A DNA stretch of 64,000 nucleotides from Flavobacterium sp. SUN052 (GTDB lineage Bacteria > Bacteroidota > Bacteroidia > Flavobacteriales > Flavobacteriaceae). The translations under genes were made by a program, and so were the position numbers. The stretch lies in NCBI RefSeq assembly GCF_028867935.1, contig NZ_JAPQNS010000004.1, positions 372,001 to 436,000 on the forward strand. Reading direction: 5' to 3'. The notes under the pieces were generated by a model, which made no database searches, was not told the origin of the DNA, and was given only the letters and a program-made list of their open reading frames with translations. How positions within the stretch are numbered: the stretch's first letter is position 1; the number at the start of each line of letters is the position of its first letter. This document shows positions 1-8,719 of this stretch, in pieces.

Positions 1-939
1 GCTCCAGCCGATAATGGTCGTGTGAAAGCGTCGCCTTTGGCCAAAGCCATTGCCGAGGAACGTGGTATCGACATCCGGCAGGTGCATGGTACTGGGCCCG
101 AAGGTCGTGTGGTTAAAGCTGATGTAGAGTCGTTTGCTCCTGGAACAGCGCCTGCGTCGAAACCAGCAGCGCCACAGCCTGCTGCTGCACCAGCGCCCGC
201 TCCGGCAAAAGAAGCAACTCCTGCGCCTGCCGCTCAGCCAGCCGCACCAGCACCAGCAGGCGAGTTCGAAGACTTGCCAATTAGCCAGATGCGCAAAACG
301 ATTGCCCGTCGGTTGAGCGAAAGTCTGTTTACGGCTCCGCACTTCTACCTGACCATGGAAATAAACATGGACAAGGCAATGGCGTTGCGTGGACAGGTCA
401 ATGGCCTGAGCCCGGTGAAAATTTCATTCAACGATTTTGTAATCAAAGCGGCTGCGTTGTCGCTGAAACAACACCCCGATGTGAACTCATCGTGGCTCGG
501 CGACAAAATCAGAAAGTACAAATACGTCAACATTGGCGTGGCTGTAGCCATTCCTGATGGCCTGCTGGTACCGGTAGTTCGCAATGCCGATCAGAAAACA
601 CTTTCGACTATTGCCTCTGAGGTGAAAGATCTGGCTGGTAAAGCCAAAGACAAAAAGCTCCAACCCAAAGATTGGGAAGGTAGCACGTTCTCGATCTCGA
701 ACCTCGGTATGTTCGGCATCGATGAGTTTACCGCCATTATTAACCCACCCGATTCGTGTATCATGGCCGTGGGAGCTATTAAGGAGTCGGTGAAGTTTGT
801 TGATGGTGTAGCCCAGCCAACCAACGTGATGAAGGTAACGCTCTCGTGCGATCACCGGTCAGTCGATGGAGCCGTAGGGTCAGCATTCCTGCAAACGTTT
901 AAGCAATTGCTCGAAGATCCAATGCGGATGTTAGTATAA
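1..939 (+). CDS. pdhC: 2-oxoacid dehydrogenase E2 subunit (dihydrolipoamide acetyltransferase), 5' truncated
   Basis: The reading frame is open from base 1, so the N-terminal lipoyl domain lies outside the window. What remains begins with a peripheral-subunit (E3)-binding domain (VKASPLAKAIAEERGI ... GTGPEGRVVKADV), then an Ala/Pro-rich flexible linker of about 45 residues, then the catalytic acyltransferase domain from about residue 90. The active-site motif DHRSVDG lies near the C-terminus, as expected for the family. The enzyme transfers the acetyl group from lipoyl-lysine to CoA in the cytoplasmic 2-oxoacid dehydrogenase core. The pyruvate-specific assignment rests on overall resemblance to bacterial PDH E2; a 2-oxoglutarate or branched-chain E2 is less likely but cannot be excluded without the missing part. 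A strong hairpin terminator follows. Confidence 0.93.
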   Translation, partial: APADNGRVKASPLAKAIAEERGIDIRQVHGTGPEGRVVKADVESFAPGTAPASKPAAPQPAAAPAPAPAKEATPAPAAQPAAPAPAGEFEDLPISQMRKTIARRLSESLFTAPHFYLTMEINMDKAMALRGQVNGLSPVKISFNDFVIKAAALSLKQHPDVNSSWLGDKIRKYKYVNIGVAVAIPDGLLVPVVRNADQKTLSTIASEVKDLAGKAKDKKLQPKDWEGSTFSISNLGMFGIDEFTAIINPPDSCIMAVGAIKESVKFVDGVAQPTNVMKVTLSCDHRSVDGAVGSAFLQTFKQLLEDPMRMLV

Positions 940-966
940 GCCGGCCGGGGGACCTGCCAGCACATC

Positions 967-999
967 AACGGCAAAGTCGCATAGACTTTGCCGTTTTTT
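967..999 (+). terminator. Intrinsic terminator after the E2 gene
   Basis: A 12-bp perfect stem (arms 967-978 and 984-995, loop GCATA) runs straight into six T residues, 28 bases after the E2 stop codon. This is a classical Rho-independent terminator. Confidence 0.9.
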
Positions 1000-1026
1000 G
1001 TTGCCTTTTTTCTACCTTGTTAGTCT

Positions 1027-1926
1027 ATGAAACGTCCAGCCCTTATACTAATCCTTCTGTTAGCTACAAGCCACTTTTCAATTCTATTGGCTCAAACAGA
1101 CTCACTCTCGGCAGGCGATACAATTTCATTAACACGGCAACGATTTCTGCTTAGTTCCAGACGAACGTATCGATACAATCTGGCAAGTGGATTATTGGCG
1201 AGGCAGTTGTTACCGCTCTTAAAACAGTCAACAGACGAAGAAGTTCATACCTATATTCAGAAGTATAGACGCCAACGGACCCTTTCAGGAGTTACGTCAC
1301 TTTTGCCCTTCCCATTGCTGATCAGCGGTCTTCTCATCAGTCCGCGAAGCTCGGAAGTAGGGGGCGCATTGACCCTCACTAGCGTAGTAATGTCGTTTAT
1401 CCCTCCGTTTTTTCGCGTGGAGCATAACATGGAGCGGGCTGTTCAGAGTCACAATCTTTCCATTCGTACGCAATCCGGCGACTACTACCGCCCAATGTTT
1501 GACCTACGCCCAAAATCAGAGCGCCTTACGCTAGCCGATACCATACGTATAAGAGGCAATTTTCTCCAACCAAAATTCTTGTACCGTGGCCTTCGTGTTG
1601 ACCCAGCTACTAATCTCAACACGGCGTTCGAGTACCTCAATAGCGGACGCATAAGTGGTAATATTCGTTACGTTAGAACCGTTCGGACGGTGGCGGGCTA
1701 CGTATCTGGTTTTGCATTTGGCGTCCTGAGCGCCACCTTGTTATCCTACGCAGTGCGCAATGCAACAGGATCTTATCCACTCAATAAGGGTATTATTTAT
1801 CCGGCTTTGGGTACTATCGGTGTAACCGTTTTAGCCAGCTGGCATGCGAACCAGGTACAGTTGGGAACCATGAAGGAGTATAACCTGAAAATAAAGGAGC
1901 GGGCAGATAGGAGAGAGGAGCCATAG
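1027..1926 (+). CDS. Hypothetical membrane/exported protein
   Basis: I do not recognise this 299-residue protein. It begins with a signal peptide (MKRPALILILLLATSHFSIL, cleavage probably after LLA-Q near residue 22). Two hydrophobic stretches follow at about 87-105 and 111-129, and two more at about 222-243 and 255-272, separated by a polar, Arg/Lys-rich middle. The C-terminus is charged (KEYNLKIKERADRREEP). Pattern and signal peptide suggest an envelope protein, with the hydrophobic pairs either true transmembrane hairpins or part of an outer-membrane-associated fold. It stands alone between a terminator and hslV, 36 bases upstream of the latter. No enzymatic motif was found. Confidence 0.75.
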   Translation: MKRPALILILLLATSHFSILLAQTDSLSAGDTISLTRQRFLLSSRRTYRYNLASGLLARQLLPLLKQSTDEEVHTYIQKYRRQRTLSGVTSLLPFPLLISGLLISPRSSEVGGALTLTSVVMSFIPPFFRVEHNMERAVQSHNLSIRTQSGDYYRPMFDLRPKSERLTLADTIRIRGNFLQPKFLYRGLRVDPATNLNTAFEYLNSGRISGNIRYVRTVRTVAGYVSGFAFGVLSATLLSYAVRNATGSYPLNKGIIYPALGTIGVTVLASWHANQVQLGTMKEYNLKIKERADRREEP

Positions 1927-1962
1927 GAACCAACCAGCGCTCAAATCTGTAATTTGTACACG

Positions 1963-2505
1963 ATGCAAGAGAAAATTCACGCTACAACCGTTATCGGAAT
2001 TCGCCACAACGGTCAGGTTTCATTAGGTGCCGACGGACAGGCTACCATGGGCAATACTATTGCTAAAAGTAACGTTCGAAAAGTACGGACGCTGATGGGC
2101 GGCAAAGTGCTGGCCGGATTTGCGGGCTCCACTGCCGATGCGTTTACGTTAATTGAACGCTTTGAAGAAAAACTGAATGCCTTTGGCGGAAATCTCAAAC
2201 GAGCGGCTATCGAACTAGCCAAAGACTGGCGCACCGACCGCTACCTGCGTAAACTGGAAGCGATGCTGATTGTGGCTACCAAAGACGATTTATTGCTCAT
2301 TTCGGGAACAGGCGATGTTATTGAGCCAGACAGCGATGTGGCTGCAATCGGGTCAGGTAGTATGTATGCACAGGCCGCTGCCCTGGCCCTGAAAAAGCAC
2401 GCTGGTACGCTCACCGCCGAAGCAATGGTGCGCGACAGTCTGCACATTGCCGCCGACATCTGCATCTATACAAATCACAACCTGACAGTTGAGACGATTG
2501 GCTAA
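1963..2505 (+). CDS. hslV: ATP-dependent protease subunit HslV
   Basis: HslV is the threonine peptidase that forms the double hexamer of the HslVU (ClpYQ) protease. The family signature is clear: [20 protein letters not shown], then [52 protein letters not shown] and DICIYTNH. The frame also opens at a TTG (1954), but the ATG at 1963 is preferred; it places seven residues (MQEKIHA) before the predicted catalytic Thr8, so a short propeptide must be removed to expose the N-terminal threonine. At 180 residues the length is normal. The ATPase partner hslU is not in the neighbourhood. Confidence 0.95.
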   Translation: MQEKIHATTVIGIRHNGQVSLGADGQATMGNTIAKSNVRKVRTLMGGKVLAGFAGSTADAFTLIERFEEKLNAFGGNLKRAAIELAKDWRTDRYLRKLEAMLIVATKDDLLLISGTGDVIEPDSDVAAIGSGSMYAQAAALALKKHAGTLTAEAMVRDSLHIAADICIYTNHNLTVETIG

Positions 2506-2587
2506 GTCCAGTACCTAAGTTTTTTCAGGGTGACGATAGGCTGGCTGGTTAATTATTTACCTTTAACTCCCCCTGGCCTCGTCCTTT

Positions 2588-4066
2588 ATGAAATCAATCT
2601 TTAATCTGTTGATGGCAACAAATCCCGCTCGTCGGATAGCTCTGGCATTTTTGCTGGCGCTGCTCCTGATCGCAACGGGTTTTGTATTGTCGTTTTACAG
2701 TTATAGTAGATACGGGTCTGACAGCGAGCAGGTTATTCGTGCTCACCAGGTAATAAGCGAATTAAATGACCTGTTCTCGTCGTTGAAAGACGTTGAAACA
2801 GGTTCGCGGGGTTATCTGATTTCGGGTGATTCGCTTTATTTCGAACCGTCTATTACAGCGTCGAAAGATCTTCCCCGCAGGCTGGCCAACCTTCGCAAAC
2901 TAATCACTGACCAACCACAACAGGTTCTGCTGGATACGTTAGCCAAACAGGCACAGGCTAAGATGGATATTGCCTTTGAGCAAGTCCAAAACCGGGCCGA
3001 CAAACGAGCGTTGACGAGCCGTTTGCTATTGGATAAATTGCGAATGGATGAGGTTCGGCGGACAATGGGCGCGATGATTGCGCGGGAGGAAACGCTGATG
3101 AAAACCCGAAACGACCAGGCGCAGACATCGTATCAGCAGACCATCATGGTTGTGTTTCTGCTCTCGATACTCACGTTTATGGCCCTGATTGCTACGTACA
3201 ATCTGCTTGACTCCGAACTGACTCGACGAGAAAAAACAGAAGAGCAATTAAGGGCTTACGAAGAAGAACTCCAGGCCCATATCCGGCAACTGATTACGTC
3301 TAATGAAGAGCTGGAACGGTTTGCTTTTATTGCGTCGCACGATTTGCAGGAGCCACTGCGTAAAATTCAGTCATTTGCCGGTCTGATTACCGAACGAAAT
3401 AAATCGACCCTTGAGGGAGAGAGTGGTTTGTTTATGACTAAAATTGTCAATTCGGCCGATCGAATGTCGCGGATGATCAAAGATCTGCTGGCTTTTTCGC
3501 GGGTATCCAGCCAGAACGAAGGATTCCAGACTGTTCGTTTGAACGAGGTGATCAACCGGGTACTCGACGATATGGAGCTGAAGATAAAAGGCCTTGATGC
3601 TGATGTGAAAGTGGGTCGTCTTCCGCAACTAATGGGTAATGCCTGTCAGTTGGAGCAGGTTTTCGCCAATCTCATTGGCAATGCGCTGAAGTATCAGAAA
3701 CCCGGCCAAAAGCCCCAGGTACGAATTACATCGGAACTTGTTGATGGCGCGAACTTCCCCGGACTGATGCCCCACAAAAACTACCTGCAAATCAGCGTGA
3801 CCGACAATGGCATTGGTTTCGATGATAAGTTTGTCGATAACATTTTTCAACTGTTTCAACGTTTACATGCCAAAACCGCTTATGATGGTACCGGCATCGG
3901 ATTAGCTGTTTGCAAACGCATTGTGTTGGCCCATCAGGGTTATATTACAGCGTACAGCACACCCGGTGAAGGGGCAACATTTGTGGTAGTTTTACCCGAA
4001 AAACAATCTCTACCTGACCATGAACGACCCACAAACAGACAAGCCCGTGCATATATTGCTGGCTGA
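2588..4066 (+). CDS. CHASE3-domain sensor histidine kinase
   Basis: A 492-residue membrane sensor kinase. TM1 is at about 17-38; a periplasmic CHASE3 domain at about 44-180 carries the typical DVETGSRGYLISGD signature; TM2 is at about 186-206; a coiled coil (EKTEEQLRAYEEELQAHIRQL) leads to the HisKA domain with phospho-acceptor His251 in FAFIASHDLQEPLRKI. The HATPase domain shows NLIGNALKYQKPG (N box) and DNGIGF (G1), followed by GTGIGLAVCKRI. There is no HAMP or PAS domain. Its last 47 bases overlap the receiver gene in another frame, so the pair is almost certainly co-transcribed and possibly translationally coupled. The kinase family resembles phytochrome-type kinases that signal to stand-alone CheY-like receivers. 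The sensed signal is unknown. Confidence 0.93.
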   Translation: MKSIFNLLMATNPARRIALAFLLALLLIATGFVLSFYSYSRYGSDSEQVIRAHQVISELNDLFSSLKDVETGSRGYLISGDSLYFEPSITASKDLPRRLANLRKLITDQPQQVLLDTLAKQAQAKMDIAFEQVQNRADKRALTSRLLLDKLRMDEVRRTMGAMIAREETLMKTRNDQAQTSYQQTIMVVFLLSILTFMALIATYNLLDSELTRREKTEEQLRAYEEELQAHIRQLITSNEELERFAFIASHDLQEPLRKIQSFAGLITERNKSTLEGESGLFMTKIVNSADRMSRMIKDLLAFSRVSSQNEGFQTVRLNEVINRVLDDMELKIKGLDADVKVGRLPQLMGNACQLEQVFANLIGNALKYQKPGQKPQVRITSELVDGANFPGLMPHKNYLQISVTDNGIGFDDKFVDNIFQLFQRLHAKTAYDGTGIGLAVCKRIVLAHQGYITAYSTPGEGATFVVVLPEKQSLPDHERPTNRQARAYIAG

Positions 4067-4496
4067 TGACGATGAAGATGATCGTTTTTTGGTGCTGGAA
4101 GCCTTTCGACAACAATTTCCCGACAGTCGTCTGACGATGGTTGAGGATGGCGAAGAGTTGCTGGAGTTTCTCGAACGGCGGGAAGCTTATCTACACACGC
4201 CCCCCGATATGCCCGATTTGATTCTGCTCGATTTGAACATGCCCCGGATTGATGGCCGTGATGTGTTGCGGCAACTCAAGCAGAATCCGTCGTGGCGGCA
4301 TATTCCGGTGGTTGTGCTGACCACCTCCGACGCGCAGCCGGATGTGCAACGGTCGTACACCGACGGAGCAAACAGTTTTATTACTAAGCCAAACAACTTT
4401 CAGGGCTTGCTCAATACGGCCCATGTGTTGGGGCAATACTGGTTTAAAGTTGTTACCATCTGTCAGCCGGGAGGCACTGATTTACTTTCCCGTTAG
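4020..4496 (+). CDS. Single-domain (Rcp/CheY-like) response regulator
   Basis: A 158-residue receiver domain without an output domain. The acidic pocket (LLADDDEDDRF), phospho-acceptor Asp71 in LILLDLNMPRIDG, the Thr/Ser switch in VVLTTSDAQPD and Lys123 in FITKPNNF are all present. The C-terminal QYWFKVVT is typical of the Rcp1-like receivers that pair with CHASE3/phytochrome-type kinases. The ATG lies 47 bases inside the upstream kinase gene, and its 3' end overlaps dacB on the opposite strand by 15 bases, so the gene overlaps a neighbour at both ends. Output probably occurs through phosphotransfer or protein contact rather than DNA binding. Confidence 0.93.
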   Translation: MNDPQTDKPVHILLADDDEDDRFLVLEAFRQQFPDSRLTMVEDGEELLEFLERREAYLHTPPDMPDLILLDLNMPRIDGRDVLRQLKQNPSWRHIPVVVLTTSDAQPDVQRSYTDGANSFITKPNNFQGLLNTAHVLGQYWFKVVTICQPGGTDLLSR

Positions 4497-6041
4497 GCCC
4501 ACCATAGCCACCATCAACCGTTCGAATTGACTCGCAAGCACCCGGCTTTGGCCGGGTGTGAACCGGTTCACCATCATCGAAAAGGCCATTAGTTCGCCAT
4601 CCGCTGATGTAAAATAGCCCGCGTAGGCACGTACTCCCTCGATAGAGCCACTTTTAGCGCGTACATTTCCGGCCGCGGCCGAGTTGCGGGCTAAATTCCG
4701 AACCGTTCCTGACTTTCCAACCACCGGAATAGTTTCATAGAATGCCGGAAAAGCCTGCTCCTGGCTCATCCGGGCTAAAATCCCGGTCATGTTGTCGGCC
4801 GTCAGCCCCCCAACAGTCGACAGCCCGCTGCCGTCATGCATCTCGAAACCGTCGAGATTTACGCCTTTGTTACGCCAGAAATTTTCGATGGCCTCCACGG
4901 CTTCGTCAGTAGTACGCAGACTCGGCACCAGGCGAACGCCCGTTGTGCGCAGCAGGCCCTCCGCATAAAGATTTATGCTTTGAAAATTAGTTTGTTGTGC
5001 CAGCTCGGTCAGGGGGGGGGAGTATTGTTTATGTATAATAACTCGCTTTGCTGAGGCTTTCGGTGCGGGTTGCCCAGGCCCATACGTGGCAGGCTGGTTG
5101 GCTACCGAAATTCCCGTTTGCTGAAGTTGGCCGGACAGAGCATAAGCTGCAAAAAAGGCGGGATCAGGTAATGATCCTTTTACGCTGAATTCCTTGCTAT
5201 CTAAAGGAACTTTGCCGGTGAGCCACTGCTGGTTGGCAAAAGGAGCGCCGTAAATATTTACTTGGTCACCGGTTCCAGCAGCGTCAGTCGAAACGGTATT
5301 GGTCAATGTAACATAGGGTAGGGCAGGGTCGGTGCGCAGAAACGTGGCGGGAGCTGTGACGGCGTTGCCGGGCTTGAAAAATACCCGATACAGGTTTTCA
5401 TTGATGTTCAGCCCGCTCAGCCCAGCCCCGTAGTAATTGCCCAAATCGCTGTAGGGCCAGGTGTCGGGGACGGGGGAGTTAGTATAAAGTGACGCATCGC
5501 CAATCACGCTTCCCTGCACACGCCGGATACCCGCTTTGCGAATGGCATCAACCCAGATCGTGAGTAAGGTCGGCGTGTCGGGGCTCCGATGCGTCGGACC
5601 GTCCGTGAAGCGCCAGGTTCCCAGCGAGGGATCACCTGATCCCCGGATATAGATGTTACCCGTGAGGGTGCTGTCGCGAATGGTGCCGTCGTATTCTAGA
5701 ACAGTGGTGTACGAAAATGTTGGCCCCAGAACCGCCATTGCCGTAGCTGTCGTAACCAGTTTAAGCGTGGAGGCCGTAGACATGGTCTGCCGAGACTTGT
5801 ACTCAATTACGGGTTGCCCATCGCGCACTCGCCTGACTGATAGGGATACCGTACCGAAGCGAGCTACAGGGTTGTTCTGAAACTGATCGAGTTGCAGCAG
5901 CAGGCGTTGTGTAGCAGTTGAATCCTGTAAAGCCGATGGCCTGGAATAGCCTATAGTTGGTAGGATGAACAGGAACGAAGTGCAAAAAATAAGTAGTGTA
6001 ATGAACCGAAAGAGTATCCAATACGTGAATGAAGTGGGCAT
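4482..6041 (-). CDS. dacB: D-alanyl-D-alanine carboxypeptidase/endopeptidase (PBP4, family S13)
   Basis: A 519-residue PBP4-type serine peptidase of the periplasm that trims or cleaves peptidoglycan cross-links. A hydrophobic export signal spans about residues 8-31. The three penicillin-binding motifs are present: SxxK as Ser91-T-L-Lys94, SxN in QSINLYAEGLL, and KSG in RAKSGSIEGVRAYAGYF. GSGDPSL and HDGSGLS are further S13 hallmarks. The gene is convergent with, and overlaps by 15 bases, the receiver gene. Positions 5012-5020 hold nine consecutive G on the plus strand (nine C in the coding strand, within YSPPLTE), a potential slippage tract; the frame is intact here. Confidence 0.93.
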   Translation of the reverse strand: MPTSFTYWILFRFITLLIFCTSFLFILPTIGYSRPSALQDSTATQRLLLQLDQFQNNPVARFGTVSLSVRRVRDGQPVIEYKSRQTMSTASTLKLVTTATAMAVLGPTFSYTTVLEYDGTIRDSTLTGNIYIRGSGDPSLGTWRFTDGPTHRSPDTPTLLTIWVDAIRKAGIRRVQGSVIGDASLYTNSPVPDTWPYSDLGNYYGAGLSGLNINENLYRVFFKPGNAVTAPATFLRTDPALPYVTLTNTVSTDAAGTGDQVNIYGAPFANQQWLTGKVPLDSKEFSVKGSLPDPAFFAAYALSGQLQQTGISVANQPATYGPGQPAPKASAKRVIIHKQYSPPLTELAQQTNFQSINLYAEGLLRTTGVRLVPSLRTTDEAVEAIENFWRNKGVNLDGFEMHDGSGLSTVGGLTADNMTGILARMSQEQAFPAFYETIPVVGKSGTVRNLARNSAAAGNVRAKSGSIEGVRAYAGYFTSADGELMAFSMMVNRFTPGQSRVLASQFERLMVAMVGLTGK

Positions 6042-6062
6042 TAGTATAGTATTAAAAGCTAG

Positions 6063-6094
6063 TTAGGCGATTCGGTTCTATCTTAGTAACTTTG
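6063..6094 (+). promoter_or_regulatory. Bacteroidota-type promoter for the beta-CASP gene
   Basis: TAACTTTG at 6087-6094 matches the TAnnTTTG -7 element exactly. TTAGG at 6063-6067 sits in the -33 position with about 20 bases between, though it is a weak match to TTTG. Transcription would start near 6100, giving a leader of about 120 bases that contains the CAACC-N4-GGTTG elements. Confidence 0.5.
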
Positions 6095-6160
6095 CAACCC
6101 TGAGGTTGACATCCTGAGGTTGGAAAGGTTGCAAACGTGAGGCTACCAACCTTGTGGTTG
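6095..6160 (+). repeat. CAACC-N4-GGTTG short palindromes in the 5' leader
   Basis: CAACCCTGAGGTTG (6095-6108) and CAACCTTGTGGTTG (6147-6160) are two near-identical short palindromes flanked outward by TTTG and CAAA. A degenerate third unit, ATCCTGAGGTTGG, lies at 6111-6123. The outer units can also pair with each other (TTTGCAACC at 6091-6099 with GGTTGCAAA at 6156-6164). They could be an RNA element or a protein site; no known family was recognised. Confidence 0.5.
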
Positions 6161-6223
6161 CAAAAATAGCGGAATTCGATACCCGACTGGGGTTTTTATA
6201 AAAGCGACGTTTAAGCGATACAC

Positions 6224-7651
6224 ATGAAGTTATCTTTTCTGGGGGCTGCCCGGCAAGTTACGGGCAGTATGTACCTGCTGGAAGTTCAGGACGATTACCG
6301 TATTCTGATCGATTGCGGTTCGGACCTGGAACGTACACCAAGCGGGCAACCACCCCCAACCTCACCAAGCACTAGTTTCTTCCCGTTTGAAGCTTCTAGT
6401 ATTAATCTTGTTCTTCTCACCCACGCTCACGTTGACCATTCTGGTAACCTGCCTAACCTTTACCGCGAAGGGTACGAAGGACAAATTCTTTGTACAGAAC
6501 CAACGTTTTCGCTGACTGAAATTCTACTGAAAGACGCAGCCACGATCAATCAGAAAAAGATCAACGATCTGAACGCGAGCAAAAAGAAACGCGTGAAAGA
6601 CCGGCAGGTCAAAATGCAGAGCGATCTGTTTCTGGATCGGCAGGTACGCGATGCCATGGAAAACGTGGTACCGATTGCTTTCAACCGGCGTTTTCGGATT
6701 CACGACGGCCTCGATGTTACATTTATTCCGGCTGGTCACCTGCTTGGGGCAGCCCATATTGTCATCAATGTTTTTGAAAACGGAGAACGCAAAAGCATTT
6801 GTTTTTCGGGCGATATCGGCCGTAAAAATTATCCGCTCCTGATCGACCCGGCTCCGGTGCCTCCCGTTGATTACCTGGTTTGCGAAAGCACTTATGGTAA
6901 CCGGCTACACGAGGATACCATGTCGCCTGAAGTTGCGCTTGCCGATGTGATTAAACGCACCTGTATCGATATTCCCGGGCGGCTTATTATTCCTTCGTTC
7001 AGCGTGGGTCGCACGCAGGCCCTGTTGTATACGCTCAATCGGCTTTACACAGAACATAACTTTCCGTCGATCAAGGTTTTCTCTGATAGCCCAATGGCGC
7101 TGGAGAGTTCGCGGGTATACATGAAAAATATCCGCATGTTGAGCAAGGAAGCCCGTGAGTTTTACGACGAAAATGCGGCCCTGTTCGACTTTGAGAACTT
7201 TACCTTCTTGGAATCGTCAAAAGCGAGCAAAGCCGTTTCTGATTACAATGAGCCCTGCATTATTGTGTCTTCGTCAGGCATGGTGCAGGGGGGGCGCGTT
7301 GAATATCACGTAGCCGCCAACATTGGTAATCCGTATTGCACCATTCTGATTATTGGCTACTGTGCCGAAGGTACCCTCGGCTGGCGCTTGCTCAACGGAC
7401 AGCCAACGCTCACAATTAAGGGCAAAGAACAGGCCGTAAACGCCAACATCGAACGAGTTGATGTGTTTAGTGGACACGGAGACCGTGATGATCTAGTGAA
7501 TTTCGTGAAAATGCAACCTGCCGATTCGCTCAAAAAGGTATTTTTGGTTCATGGTGAACTGGCCAGCATGGAAGCGTTTAAAAGTACGCTTGCCGAAGTT
7601 GGTTACGAGCAGGTTGAAATCCCTTCAAAGGGGCAAACTTTTGAATTATAG
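6224..7651 (+). CDS. MBL-fold beta-CASP RNA/nucleic-acid hydrolase
   Basis: A 475-residue cytoplasmic metallo-beta-lactamase-fold protein of the beta-CASP/CPSF group. The zinc motif HAHVDH is at residues 67-72, the downstream His in AGHLLGAAH and the Asp in FSGDIGR complete the metal site, and the beta-CASP insert (STYGNRLHE, IPSFSVGRTQALLYTL, SSGMVQGG) is followed by the C-terminal RMMBL-like part (GHGDRDDLVNFV, KVFLVHGE). Members of this group are mostly exo- and endoribonucleases. The gene ends three bases before accA, so the two are very probably one transcript. An insertion of basic residues (INDLNASKKKRVKDRQVK, about 105-125) may contact RNA. Substrate is unknown. Confidence 0.9.
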   Translation: MKLSFLGAARQVTGSMYLLEVQDDYRILIDCGSDLERTPSGQPPPTSPSTSFFPFEASSINLVLLTHAHVDHSGNLPNLYREGYEGQILCTEPTFSLTEILLKDAATINQKKINDLNASKKKRVKDRQVKMQSDLFLDRQVRDAMENVVPIAFNRRFRIHDGLDVTFIPAGHLLGAAHIVINVFENGERKSICFSGDIGRKNYPLLIDPAPVPPVDYLVCESTYGNRLHEDTMSPEVALADVIKRTCIDIPGRLIIPSFSVGRTQALLYTLNRLYTEHNFPSIKVFSDSPMALESSRVYMKNIRMLSKEAREFYDENAALFDFENFTFLESSKASKAVSDYNEPCIIVSSSGMVQGGRVEYHVAANIGNPYCTILIIGYCAEGTLGWRLLNGQPTLTIKGKEQAVNANIERVDVFSGHGDRDDLVNFVKMQPADSLKKVFLVHGELASMEAFKSTLAEVGYEQVEIPSKGQTFEL

Positions 7652-7654
7652 TCA

Positions 7655-8623
7655 ATGCGAACCTATCTCGATTTTGAAAAGCCCATTGCGGAGTTGGAAG
7701 CACGTCTGGAGGAAACCAGAAAGCTTGCCGACCGTACGGGGGTAGATGTAAGTGAAGCAGTTAATGTTCTCGAACAAAGTATTGATAGACTGCAGTACGA
7801 GATATTTCAGAACCTCACCCGCTGGCAGCGCGTTCAACTGTCGCGTCACCCCGACCGGCCTTACACCCTCGACTACATTGAGCGGATGTGCGACCAGTTC
7901 ATCGAACTCCACGGTGACCGCACCGTTCGCGACGATCCGGCGATGATTGGTGGATTTGGCGAAATCAGCCGTGGCGACGGACCAGGGCAGACAGTGATGA
8001 TAATTGGTCAGCAGAAAGGCCGGAACACCAAGCAGCGGCAGCATCGCAACTTCGGGATGGCTAATCCTGAAGGATACCGCAAGGCATTGCGGCTGATGCA
8101 GTTAGCCGAGAAGTTTAACAAACCAATTGTTACCCTGATTGACACGCCGGGTGCGTTTCCGGGACTCGAAGCTGAAGAACGTGGACAAGGTGAAGCTATT
8201 GCCCGTAACCTCCGCGAAATGATGATGCTGAAAGTACCCGTGATCTGCATCGTCATTGGCGAGGGCGCATCGGGTGGTGCCCTTGGTATCGCCATTGGCG
8301 ACCGGGTACTGATGCTCGAAAATACCTGGTATTCGGTGATTTCGCCGGAGTCGTGTTCGTCAATTTTGTGGCGTAGCTGGAATTACAAAGAGCAGGCTGC
8401 CGAAGCCCTCAAGCCCACCGCCCGCGACATGAAACAGGCTGGCCTGATCGACGGTATTATCGAAGAGCCCCTTGGTGGTGCGCATACACACCATGAGGAC
8501 ATGGCCGATATTCTGAAAAACGTGATCTTGAGTAACTTAGACGAATTAAACGCCCTCAGTCCGCAAGAGCGTATCAGTCAACGGATTGATAAATTTTGCT
8601 CAATGGGCGTGGTAATGGAATAA
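7655..8623 (+). CDS. accA: Acetyl-CoA carboxylase carboxyltransferase subunit alpha
   Basis: AccA pairs with AccD to transfer the carboxyl group from biotin to acetyl-CoA, giving malonyl-CoA for fatty acid synthesis. The 322-residue protein is standard in length and carries the family pattern throughout: YLDFEKPI at the N-terminus, [90 protein letters not shown]. It starts three bases after the beta-CASP gene. A long inverted repeat ends the transcript and is shared with the convergent deacetylase gene. Confidence 0.97.
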   Translation: MRTYLDFEKPIAELEARLEETRKLADRTGVDVSEAVNVLEQSIDRLQYEIFQNLTRWQRVQLSRHPDRPYTLDYIERMCDQFIELHGDRTVRDDPAMIGGFGEISRGDGPGQTVMIIGQQKGRNTKQRQHRNFGMANPEGYRKALRLMQLAEKFNKPIVTLIDTPGAFPGLEAEERGQGEAIARNLREMMMLKVPVICIVIGEGASGGALGIAIGDRVLMLENTWYSVISPESCSSILWRSWNYKEQAAEALKPTARDMKQAGLIDGIIEEPLGGAHTHHEDMADILKNVILSNLDELNALSPQERISQRIDKFCSMGVVME

Positions 8624-8670
8624 GCATTTTCGGGTGCATCACAAACTAAAAGTGGAACACTGATAGTTAT

Positions 8671-8719
8671 AGAAATAGGGTTTGTCAGCGATTAATAGTC
8701 ACTGACAAATCCTATTTCT
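8671..8719. terminator. Long hairpin between convergent genes
   Basis: Arms 8671-8688 and 8702-8719 pair over 18 bases with one mismatch, with a 13-base loop. The right arm contains the stop codon (8712-8714) and last codons' flank of the deacetylase gene. There is no strong T tract. It probably ends both accA and deacetylase transcripts. Confidence 0.75.
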
